58,983 nucleotides of DNA from an uncultured Bacteroidales bacterium (GTDB lineage: Bacteria; Bacteroidota; Bacteroidia; Bacteroidales; Muribaculaceae). Shown here piece after piece: positions 42,410-50,338 of this stretch. The translations under genes were made by a program, and so were the position numbers. Where the stretch lies: assembly GCA_902785925.1 (NCBI GenBank), contig CADAAI010000017.1:1-58983 (forward strand). Direction: 5' to 3'. Each line of letters begins with the position of its first letter. Position 1 is the first letter of the stretch. A model generated the notes under the pieces. It worked only from the letters and a program-made list of their open reading frames with translations, searched no databases and was not told where the DNA came from.

Positions 42410-43843
42410 ATGGAAGATTCCTCGCGAATACCATTCATCACCCATCGCGGAGCCACCATTGCCACTTATGATGGAGACTTATCGCTCGGAACACATTTCA
42501 AGTTCGACCCACAGCGATATGATGGATTGTCGTGGCCTAACAGCATCAAAGCCTTCCATAGTGGTTGCAACTCAAAATACGGCGTATATGTATTGAAGCC
42601 TATCAATTTAGAGATGGGCCACATGGCGTTGCGCCGCATGATAAAAGTAGCACAAGATACCAATGCGGCCATGGTCTATTGTGACCATTACAATCGCTTG
42701 CCTAACGGCTCGACTGTGAAGCATCCTGTCATTGATTGCCAAGAAGGCTCACTGCGTGACGACTTCGATTTTGGGCCCATTGTAATGATTAATTGCGACT
42801 ATTTGTTTAAAGCATGCATGGAAATCGAGCGTGATTTTGAAAAGCTTGATTATGCTGGTTTCTATGCTGTGCGATTGGCATTGTCGCGATTAGGCAAGAT
42901 TGTACACATTCCTGAGTATCTTTACACATGCGATGAAATCGATCGGCGAAGCAGTGGTGAGCGCATCTTTGACTACCAGCTTGAGAAGGAAGCGGAGAAA
43001 CAAAAAGAGATGGAGGCCGTGTGCACTTGGCACTTGAAGAAGCTTGGTGCCTATCTGCCACCCGAACGTCATGAAGACGTTGACTTGAGCGAGGGTGAGT
43101 TTCCTGTTGAGTGCTCAGTGATTATTCCTGTACTCAATCGCGTGAATGTCATTCGCGATGCCATAAAGAGTGTACTCTCCCAAGAAGCTCCTTTCAAATA
43201 CAATCTCATTGTTATCGACAATCATTCAACTGATGGCACAAGTGATGCTATCGATGAGTTCGGCAGCGACCCACGCCTGATTCACATCATCCCTGAACGA
43301 CGTGATTTGGGAATTGGCGGATGCTGGAATCTCGGCATCTATGATGAACGCTGTGGACGCTTTGCGATAGGGCTTGATAGCGACGACATGTTTGCCACAC
43401 CTCATGTTTTGGGGACTATGATTTCCAAATTCTATGAGGAAAACGCAGCGATGGTCGTAGGCAGCTATAAGGTTGTCAACAATGACTTAAAAGAAGTGCC
43501 ACCAGGCATAATCGCTCACCGTGAATGGACTTTAGAGAACGGTCGCAACAACCTACTAAGAGTTAATGGTATTGGTGGCCCTCGCGCCTTCTTTACCCCT
43601 ATTTATCGCAAAATATGCTTGCCATGTAGCAGCTATGGCGAAGACTATGGCATGGGGCTGATGATTTCACGCTATTATCGCGTGGGACGAGTGTGGGACG
43701 TGATGACCCTTGCCCGCCGTGGCGATGACAACACCGACTCAGACCTAGCCATCGAGCAGGAGAATATCAACAACCTCTACAAAGACCGACTTCGCACTTG
43801 GGAAGTTCAAGCGCGACAGTCACTAATGAAACAAGAAAAATAA
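42410..43843 (+). CDS. bipartite GT2-family protein (first copy)
   Basis: A 477-residue protein with two similar halves. The N-terminal half (about 55-220) is a degenerate GT-A fold (AMVYCDHYNRLPNGS, then SLRDDFDFGPIVMINCDYLF), and the C-terminal half (about 233-470) is a complete GT2 domain: VECSVIIPVLNRVNVIRDAI, LIVIDNHSTDGT, DSDDMF as the metal motif, and GEDYGMGLMI. No signal peptide or membrane helix is present. Acceptor and donor are unknown. It stands between an amidase and a paralogue, in a peptidoglycan-salvage context where a glycosyltransferase is unexpected. Confidence 0.85.
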   Translation: MEDSSRIPFITHRGATIATYDGDLSLGTHFKFDPQRYDGLSWPNSIKAFHSGCNSKYGVYVLKPINLEMGHMALRRMIKVAQDTNAAMVYCDHYNRLPNGSTVKHPVIDCQEGSLRDDFDFGPIVMINCDYLFKACMEIERDFEKLDYAGFYAVRLALSRLGKIVHIPEYLYTCDEIDRRSSGERIFDYQLEKEAEKQKEMEAVCTWHLKKLGAYLPPERHEDVDLSEGEFPVECSVIIPVLNRVNVIRDAIKSVLSQEAPFKYNLIVIDNHSTDGTSDAIDEFGSDPRLIHIIPERRDLGIGGCWNLGIYDERCGRFAIGLDSDDMFATPHVLGTMISKFYEENAAMVVGSYKVVNNDLKEVPPGIIAHREWTLENGRNNLLRVNGIGGPRAFFTPIYRKICLPCSSYGEDYGMGLMISRYYRVGRVWDVMTLARRGDDNTDSDLAIEQENINNLYKDRLRTWEVQARQSLMKQEK

Positions 43844-43866
43844 TAATTAAAAATACATATAACATC

Positions 43867-45351
43867 ATGACAAAGATTAATTGCTTTATCCCCTTTGCCA
43901 ACGCCGAGCAGGCACAGGCCACAGTTGATGGATTGAAGGCCAATCCATTAGTAAACAAAATCTATTTGCTTGCCAATGAGGAGGCACAAGGCACCATCGA
44001 CGGCTGCGAGATGATAAAGATTAACAATCTCACCTCGACTGCTACCATCAAAGCCATCGCCGAGAAGAGCGATGCATGCGTAACAATGCTCTATACTAAA
44101 TATGTTACGCTGAAATTTGCGCCCTTCGCCATCGAGCGCTTCGTGAAGATACTGGCCGACACCCAAAGCGGCATGGTCTATGCCGACCACTACAACGTGA
44201 CCGATAAAGGTGCCGACAAGGCTCCCGTGATTGACTATCAGATGGGTTCGCTACGCGATGACTTCGACTTTGGCTCAGTGCTCGTGTTCTGCGGTGAGTG
44301 CTTCAAGAAAGCAGCAGCTGCCATGAAGTCGATTTATGAGTTTGCCGGCCTTTACGACCTGCGCCTCAAGCTTTCGCAGTTTGCCGCCATCACCCACATC
44401 AACGAGTTTCTCTATAGCGACGTAGAGCTCGACACCCGCAAGAGCGGCGAGAAGATCTTTGATTATGTAGATCCACGCAACCGTGGTCGTCAAATCGAGA
44501 TGGAGGCAGCCTGCACCGAGCACCTGAAGGAGATAGGCGGTTACTTGGCTCCTACCAAGGTAGTTGACGGCAAGGAAGTTCCCAACTTCAAGCACATTGA
44601 GTTTGACCACGACCAGTTTGAGGTTGAGGCAACCGTTATGATCCCTGTGCGTAACCGCATTCGCACCATTCGCGATGCCATCGACAGCGTGCTCATGCAG
44701 AAGACCAATTTCAAGTTCAACCTCATGGTGGTTGACAATTTCTCGACCGACGGCACTCGCGAGGCTATCGCCGAATATGATGACCCACGCTTGATACACG
44801 TTATCGCCGACTACTATGACATGGGAATTGGCGGCTATTGGAACCTTGCTGCTCATCGCAAAAACGCCGGTAAGTTTATTGTACAACTCGACAGTGACGA
44901 CATGTATAAGGACGAGAACACGTTGCAGACTATGGTCAATGCCTTCTACGAGCAGAACGTGGCAATGGTTGTGGGCACTTACCTTATGACCGACATCAAC
45001 TGCAACCCAATTCCTCCCGGCGTGATTGACCACAAGGAGTGGACTCCCGAAAACGGCCGAAACAACGCCCTGCGCATCAACGGCCTGGGGGCACCTCGCG
45101 CATTCTACACACCCGTGTTGCGTGAAGTGATGCTGCCTAACACTAGCTATGGTGAGGACTATGCACTTGGACTTAACATCTCACGCACCTACCAGATAGG
45201 CCGCGTGTATGAGCCCGTGTACATGTGTCGCCGCTGGGACGACAACAGCGACGCCAATGTCGATGTTGTTAAGATGAACAACAACAATCTGTACAAGGAC
45301 CGCATTCGCACTTGGGAGCTTATGGCTCGCATCGCAATGAACAAGAAATAA
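43867..45351 (+). CDS. bipartite GT2-family protein (second copy)
   Basis: A 494-residue paralogue of the preceding protein with the same two halves: an N-terminal degenerate half (SGMVYADHYNVTDKGADKA, then GSLRDDFDFGSVLVFCGECF) and a full GT2 half (VEATVMIPVRNRIRTIRDAI, DNFSTDGT, QLDSDDMY). The ATG at 43867 gives MTKINCFIPFANAEQAQATV; frame upstream of it overlaps the first copy's end and is rejected. It sits 23 bases after the first copy and 10 bases before the DUF4922 gene, so all are one operon. The conserved pair suggests a heterodimer or two successive sugar transfers. Confidence 0.85.
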   Translation: MTKINCFIPFANAEQAQATVDGLKANPLVNKIYLLANEEAQGTIDGCEMIKINNLTSTATIKAIAEKSDACVTMLYTKYVTLKFAPFAIERFVKILADTQSGMVYADHYNVTDKGADKAPVIDYQMGSLRDDFDFGSVLVFCGECFKKAAAAMKSIYEFAGLYDLRLKLSQFAAITHINEFLYSDVELDTRKSGEKIFDYVDPRNRGRQIEMEAACTEHLKEIGGYLAPTKVVDGKEVPNFKHIEFDHDQFEVEATVMIPVRNRIRTIRDAIDSVLMQKTNFKFNLMVVDNFSTDGTREAIAEYDDPRLIHVIADYYDMGIGGYWNLAAHRKNAGKFIVQLDSDDMYKDENTLQTMVNAFYEQNVAMVVGTYLMTDINCNPIPPGVIDHKEWTPENGRNNALRINGLGAPRAFYTPVLREVMLPNTSYGEDYALGLNISRTYQIGRVYEPVYMCRRWDDNSDANVDVVKMNNNNLYKDRIRTWELMARIAMNKK

Positions 45352-45361
45352 ATCTAGTACT

Positions 45362-46315
45362 ATGACGCGCAACTATATTGAAGAGATCGACCTTCTTTGG
45401 CAACGCCAGTTGACCGAGTGGGATGCCGTAATCAAGAATTATGGCAATCTCGCCAATGTCGCCACTCGCGTTGTTGAGTTGGGCGATTCTTCAATTGTGT
45501 TGCAGTATAACCCTGAGCGATTGCGTTCGTCGGCAGCAAATATTGATGCAGCATCGCTTAAGACACGTCCTTGCTTCTTGTGTAACGAAAACCAGCCTCA
45601 TGAACAAGAGTCGGTGGTGTGGAATGGTAGTTACAAAATACAGGTTAACCCCTACCCCATCTTCACTCGTCATCTCACGATATCGGCCACCGAGCACACT
45701 CCCCAATGCATTGCTGGACGCTTGACCGACATGATGCTACTGGCAAAAGACTTGCAAGACTATGTGGTGTTCTATAATGGACCCGTGAGTGGAGCTTCGG
45801 CACCCGACCACATGCACTTCCAGGCTGGTATCATCAATGAGCTGCCCATCTGCGATGAACTATTCAACGCAAGCACAGCATTATTCGATGCCAACAACAA
45901 AGGCATTTTTGGTGTTATCACCGATCTGGGTCGACCAGTTTTCTACATCGAAACCATGAACACCGATTTAGGTGAACTATGGCTCAACTCGCTACTCGAT
46001 GTGCTGCCAGTGAAGAATGGGCACATCGAACCTATGGTCAACATCCTGTGCTGGCACAATAGTGGCTCATGGTGCATTGCTGTGTTTCCACGCCGCAAGC
46101 ATCGTCCCGCCTGCTACGGCACTGGCGAAGACCAATTCGTGATTAGTCCTGCGTCGCTCGACATGGGCGGTCTGTGGGCTATTGCACGAGAAGAGGACTA
46201 CAACAACCTCACTCTTCATGACGTGCGGCTCATTTATCAGGATGTATGCCTATCGCCCGAAGATGTTGAGGACGTTTCAAATAAATTAAGAGAATATTAC
46301 TATTCAAAAAAATAA
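45362..46315 (+). CDS. DUF4922 protein, HIT/GalT-like nucleotidyltransferase fold
   Basis: The 317-residue protein shows the GalT/Apa-type layout: a Cys pair (RPCFLCNENQP, Cys71 and Cys74), the NPYPIFTRHLTI stretch near residue 96, and the active-site triad region APDHMHFQAG with His150, His152 and Gln154. Members of this superfamily move nucleotides between phosphates or sugars, for example in GDP-hexose phosphorylase or galactose-1-P uridylyltransferase. In this locus a nucleotide-sugar link, such as making UDP-MurNAc or UDP-GlcNAc from salvage products, is an inference. Cytosolic; no signal peptide. The stop is 6 bases before the SpoIID gene. Confidence 0.8.
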   Translation: MTRNYIEEIDLLWQRQLTEWDAVIKNYGNLANVATRVVELGDSSIVLQYNPERLRSSAANIDAASLKTRPCFLCNENQPHEQESVVWNGSYKIQVNPYPIFTRHLTISATEHTPQCIAGRLTDMMLLAKDLQDYVVFYNGPVSGASAPDHMHFQAGIINELPICDELFNASTALFDANNKGIFGVITDLGRPVFYIETMNTDLGELWLNSLLDVLPVKNGHIEPMVNILCWHNSGSWCIAVFPRRKHRPACYGTGEDQFVISPASLDMGGLWAIAREEDYNNLTLHDVRLIYQDVCLSPEDVEDVSNKLREYYYSKK

Positions 46316-46321
46316 TACACT

Positions 46322-47647
46322 ATGGCACGAGTTCCCCAAGTAAGAGTAGGTATCATGAATGAGCCTATGGTAGAGTTTGAATTCAACGGCGACTATCGCG
46401 TCAACGGTGAACGAGTTACTGGCATCCATCTGGCACGTTGTATCGACGGCATGGTGGAATGGAACGGAAAAAAATATAACGACATTCTCTTCGAGCCAAA
46501 CAATGTCGACACCGACTCATTCACACTCGAGAACGTGACAATAGGCGTGAGTTTCCACTGGAAACGCAAGGAGAACCAGACCTTCCGCGGCGCCCTTCAC
46601 TTAATTGTCGAAAACGACCGCATCACAACTATCAACATCCTCTCGGTAGAGGAATACCTGCTGAGCGTTATTTCGAGCGAGATGAGCGCAACAGCATCGC
46701 TCGAGTTGCTCAAAGCTCACGCAGTGATATCACGTAGCTGGCTGCTTGCTCAAATCCATAAGGACAATGTTGCCACGGCAGCCAAACCTGGTCTGCATCA
46801 GGAATTTGAGAGCAGTAGCGAAGACGAGGAAATCAAGTGGTGGGACCGCGACGACCACGTGAACTTCGACGTGTGTGCCGATGACCACTGCCAGCGTTAC
46901 CAAGGCATCACCCGTGCCTCGACCGAGGCTGTGCGTCACGCTATCGAAGCAACCTGGGGACAAGTGCTGATGTATGGAGGTGAATTGTGTGATGCCCGCT
47001 TCTCGAAGTCGTGCGGTGGAGTGTATGAGCAGTTCGAAAACTGCTGGCAAGACGACCACCACCCCTACTTGGTGGCGCGCCGCGACGATGACGACGAAAT
47101 GAACTTCCCCGACCTTACTCGTGAGGACAATGCAGCCGACTGGATTCTCTCATCTCCACATGCCCACTGCAACACTAACGACAAGGAAATCCTCTCGCAG
47201 GTTTTAAACGACTACGATCAAGAAACTACCGACTTCTATCGCTGGCGAGTGGAGTACACTCAAGAAGAGCTAAGTCGCCTCATCAAGGAGCGCACTGGTG
47301 ACGACTACGGCCGAATTATAGATCTAGAGCCTGTGGCGCGAGGCACCAGCGGACGCCTATACAAACTACGTATCGTGGGCGAAAAGATGACCAAAACAAT
47401 TGGCAAGGAGCTCTCCATCCGTTATGCTCTGTCGCCATCATGCCTATACAGTTCAGCTTTCATCGTTGAGAGAATCAACGAGGGTAACAGTGAGTTCCCC
47501 GAGAAGTTTATCCTGCGAGGCGCTGGATGGGGACATGGCGTGGGACTGTGCCAGATTGGTGCTGCAGTAATGGGCGCCAAGGGATACGACTATGACAAAA
47601 TCCTGCTGCACTACTTCATCGATGCACAAATCAAAACCATATACTAA
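46322..47647 (+). CDS. SpoIID/LytB-domain protein without visible export signal
   Basis: The 441-residue protein contains a SpoIID domain: SVEEYLLSVISSEMSATASLE (shown in part, about residues 103-122), with the likely catalytic Glu in SSEMS, then KAHAVISRSWLLAQI, DARFSKSCGGVYEQFENCW, and a C-terminal GAGWGHGVGLCQIGA. SpoIID enzymes cut glycan strands that lack stem peptides (lytic transglycosylase). The N-terminus (MARVPQVRVGIMNEP) is a beta-rich start and shows no signal peptide, so the protein appears cytosolic, which is unusual for this activity. Genes on both sides are part of the salvage operon. An uncommon export route, or a distinct role on imported muropeptides, are alternatives. Confidence 0.85.
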   Translation: MARVPQVRVGIMNEPMVEFEFNGDYRVNGERVTGIHLARCIDGMVEWNGKKYNDILFEPNNVDTDSFTLENVTIGVSFHWKRKENQTFRGALHLIVENDRITTINILSVEEYLLSVISSEMSATASLELLKAHAVISRSWLLAQIHKDNVATAAKPGLHQEFESSSEDEEIKWWDRDDHVNFDVCADDHCQRYQGITRASTEAVRHAIEATWGQVLMYGGELCDARFSKSCGGVYEQFENCWQDDHHPYLVARRDDDDEMNFPDLTREDNAADWILSSPHAHCNTNDKEILSQVLNDYDQETTDFYRWRVEYTQEELSRLIKERTGDDYGRIIDLEPVARGTSGRLYKLRIVGEKMTKTIGKELSIRYALSPSCLYSSAFIVERINEGNSEFPEKFILRGAGWGHGVGLCQIGAAVMGAKGYDYDKILLHYFIDAQIKTIY

Positions 47648-47675
47648 TTAGCATTAACAACAAAACATTATAACA

Positions 47676-49025
47676 ATGAGCGCATTAACAAAGTTCAAAC
47701 AAAGCCCTTGGGCATGGGTACCTACTCTGTATTTTGCCGAAGGCATACCATATTTTATTGTTAACAACATCTCGGTGTTGATGCTAGCTAAGATGGGTGT
47801 TCCAAATGGACAAATGGCATTATTCACAAGTTTGCTATATCTTCCTTGGACCATAAAACCCTTCTGGAGTCCCTTTGTCGACATTATCAAGACCAAGCGT
47901 TGGTGGGTAATTGCCATGCAGTTGCTCATGTCGGCAGCTTTCATTCTGCTCACTCTGTCTATTCCAAGACCTGAACCTGCTGTGATAGCAAGCGGACAAA
48001 CTCCCATCAGCCTATTCTACATAACACTGATACTATTCACCATCACAGCATTTGCCTCGGCAACTCACGACATTGCTGCCGATGGCTTCTACATGCTAGC
48101 CCTCACCCAAAAGAATCAAGCTGCATTTGTAGGTATTCGTAGCACTTTCTATCGCCTTTCTTCTATTTTTGGACAAGGTGTTTTGGTTTACATCGCTGGA
48201 CGCATCGAGACTAGCACTGGTAACATTCCAATGTCATGGTTCTGGACCATGCTTGTGACAGCTGTGCTTTTCAGTGCAGTATCGCTCTACCACATCTTCT
48301 TTGTTCCAAAACCAGCTGCAGATAAGGCTCATTTACAAACCGAAACCATAGATGGAACAAAGCAGAAACCTACAGCAGGTCAGATCTTTAAGGAATTTGG
48401 ACAGTCGTTTGCTACATTCTTCACAAAACCGGGCCTATGGCTGGCAATTATCTTCATGTTGCTTTATCGCCTTCCCGAGGCATTCTTAATTAAGATGTGC
48501 ACTCCATTCCTCGTTGCAGCAAAAGACGTTGGCGGTCTCGGACTCTCAACCGAACAAGTAGGTATTGTTTATGGCACTATTGGTGTATTGTTCCTCACTA
48601 TCGGTGGTATCTTGGGCGGCATCTACGCCTCAAAAGTTGGTTTGAAAAAGTCGCTGTGGTGGATGGCTGCCTGCATGACTCTGCCATGCCTGACATTTGT
48701 TTATTTAGCGATATGGCAACCTACAAACATTGTAAACATCAGCATTGCTGTAGCCATTGAGCAATTTGGTTACGGATTTGGTTTTACCGCCTACATGCTT
48801 TACATGATTTACTTCTCTGAAGGCGAGTTCAAGACCTCGCACTATGCAATCTGCACAGCCTTCATGGCATTGAGCATGATGATTCCTGGCATGTTTGCAG
48901 GATATATTCAAGAGGCTTTGGGCTATGTCAACTTCTTCTGGATGGTAATAGTGTGCTGCATTGCCACTCTTATTGTAACCTTCCTTGTCGACCGCAAGGT
49001 AGATCCAGAGTACGGGCACAAATAA
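47676..49025 (+). CDS. AmpG-like MFS muropeptide importer
   Basis: The 449-residue protein has about twelve membrane helices of the major facilitator superfamily and matches AmpG in its opening, TLYFAEGIPYFIVN, followed by GQMALFTSLLYLPWTIKPFW and ATHDIAADGFYMLAL. AmpG carries GlcNAc-anhydro-MurNAc peptides across the inner membrane for recycling. Here it may import amino sugars, disaccharides or muropeptides produced by the amidase, NamZ and transglycosylases of the window. It lies 28 bases after the SpoIID gene and 29 bases before namZ. Confidence 0.88.
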   Translation: MSALTKFKQSPWAWVPTLYFAEGIPYFIVNNISVLMLAKMGVPNGQMALFTSLLYLPWTIKPFWSPFVDIIKTKRWWVIAMQLLMSAAFILLTLSIPRPEPAVIASGQTPISLFYITLILFTITAFASATHDIAADGFYMLALTQKNQAAFVGIRSTFYRLSSIFGQGVLVYIAGRIETSTGNIPMSWFWTMLVTAVLFSAVSLYHIFFVPKPAADKAHLQTETIDGTKQKPTAGQIFKEFGQSFATFFTKPGLWLAIIFMLLYRLPEAFLIKMCTPFLVAAKDVGGLGLSTEQVGIVYGTIGVLFLTIGGILGGIYASKVGLKKSLWWMAACMTLPCLTFVYLAIWQPTNIVNISIAVAIEQFGYGFGFTAYMLYMIYFSEGEFKTSHYAICTAFMALSMMIPGMFAGYIQEALGYVNFFWMVIVCCIATLIVTFLVDRKVDPEYGHK

Positions 49026-49054
49026 ATTAACCACCAACTAAATAATTAGAAGAT

Positions 49055-50308
49055 ATGAAACGACACATTATATTGATAGCAGTGGCAGTGGTGGCTATGA
49101 CTGCCAGCGCAGTAGTGAAACCAGGCATCGAGGTGCTACGTGATGGCGGCTTCAAGGAGCTACAAGGAAAGCGCGTGGGACTGGTAACCAATCCCAGCGG
49201 AATCGACAACAACCTTAAATCAACAGTCGATATCCTCAATGAGGCTAAGGAAGTGAAACTTGTCGCTCTCTTTGGTCCCGAACATGGTGTTCGTGGTAAT
49301 GCTCACGCTGGCGACAAAGTGGCCGATGCTGTCGACCCAGCCACTGGCGTGAAAATGTACTCGCTCTATGGCAAGACCCATGAGCCTACTGCCGAGATGC
49401 TAAGTGACATCGACGTTCTTATCTACGACATTCAGGACATTGGTTGCCGCAGCTACACATTCTATGCTACTATGGGCGTGTGCATGCAGGCTTGTGCTAA
49501 GCACAACAAGGAGTTTATGGTTCTTGACCGCCCCAACCCACTAGGGGGCAACAAAGTGGAAGGCAATCTCGTAGAGCCGGGCTACTTCTCTTTTGTGAGC
49601 AAATATGCAATCCCCTACCTCTATGGATTGACCCCTGGCGAACTCGCACAGTATCTCAACGAGGAAGGCATTATCGCCCAAGAGTCAAAAACTGGCAAGA
49701 AGTGTAAACTAACTGTAATCCCTATGGAAGGCTGGACTCGCGAAATGAAGTTCCGTGACACCGGCATGCCATGGGTACTGCCATCTCCACAGATTCCCGC
49801 TCCCGAGAATGCATTCTTCTATCCAGTGAGCGGTATCCTGGGCGAACTCTACATCTTCAACACAGGCATTGGCTACACACTACCATTCGAATGCTTTGCA
49901 GCCTCATGGATTGATGCCGAAGAGCTCGCCAAGAACATGAATGCGCTCAACCTGCCTGGTATGCACTTCCGCCCTATCAACTACAAACCATTCTTTGCGC
50001 TTAGCGTGGCAGTCGACAAGTCACTGCAAGAAGTACATGGTGTGCAGATTTACATTACCGATCTTGATAAGGCCAACCTTGTTCTCACCCAGTTCTACTT
50101 CCTGCAAGTGATTCATGAAATGTATCCCGACCAAGAGCTATTTGAGCAGAATCCCAAACGTTACAATATGTTTGACAAGGTGTGTGGCACCAAGGAGATT
50201 CGTGAGCGATTCTGCAAACGCTACAAAGTAGAAGATATAGTTGACTACTTCAACAAAGATACCGAGGCTTTCAAGGCAAAGTCTTCAAAATATTACCTCT
50301 ATCATTAA
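49055..50308 (+). CDS. namZ: exo-beta-N-acetylmuramidase NamZ-like (DUF1343)
   Basis: DUF1343/NamZ enzymes remove the terminal MurNAc from non-reducing ends of peptidoglycan fragments. The 417-residue protein has a signal peptide (MKRHIILIAVAVVAMTASA), the family start GIEVLRDGGFKELQGKRVGL, the region LFGPEHGVRGNAHAGDKV, and the motif DVLIYDIQDIGCRSYTF. The later NPLGG (DRPNPLGGNKVEG) is also family-typical. It would act in the periplasm and release free MurNAc for the kinase and MurQ at 54.4-56.1 kb. The length is normal for the family. The dehydrogenase follows 30 bases later. Confidence 0.92.
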   Translation: MKRHIILIAVAVVAMTASAVVKPGIEVLRDGGFKELQGKRVGLVTNPSGIDNNLKSTVDILNEAKEVKLVALFGPEHGVRGNAHAGDKVADAVDPATGVKMYSLYGKTHEPTAEMLSDIDVLIYDIQDIGCRSYTFYATMGVCMQACAKHNKEFMVLDRPNPLGGNKVEGNLVEPGYFSFVSKYAIPYLYGLTPGELAQYLNEEGIIAQESKTGKKCKLTVIPMEGWTREMKFRDTGMPWVLPSPQIPAPENAFFYPVSGILGELYIFNTGIGYTLPFECFAASWIDAEELAKNMNALNLPGMHFRPINYKPFFALSVAVDKSLQEVHGVQIYITDLDKANLVLTQFYFLQVIHEMYPDQELFEQNPKRYNMFDKVCGTKEIRERFCKRYKVEDIVDYFNKDTEAFKAKSSKYYLYH

Positions 50309-50338
50309 TCCATAAAATCTAGAACTTCTAGAATAAAC

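Noticed and set aside
44275..45033. Reverse-strand frame of 252 codons inside the second GT2 gene
   Set aside because: Antisense of conserved GT2 motifs (DSDD, GEDY); no independent evidence.
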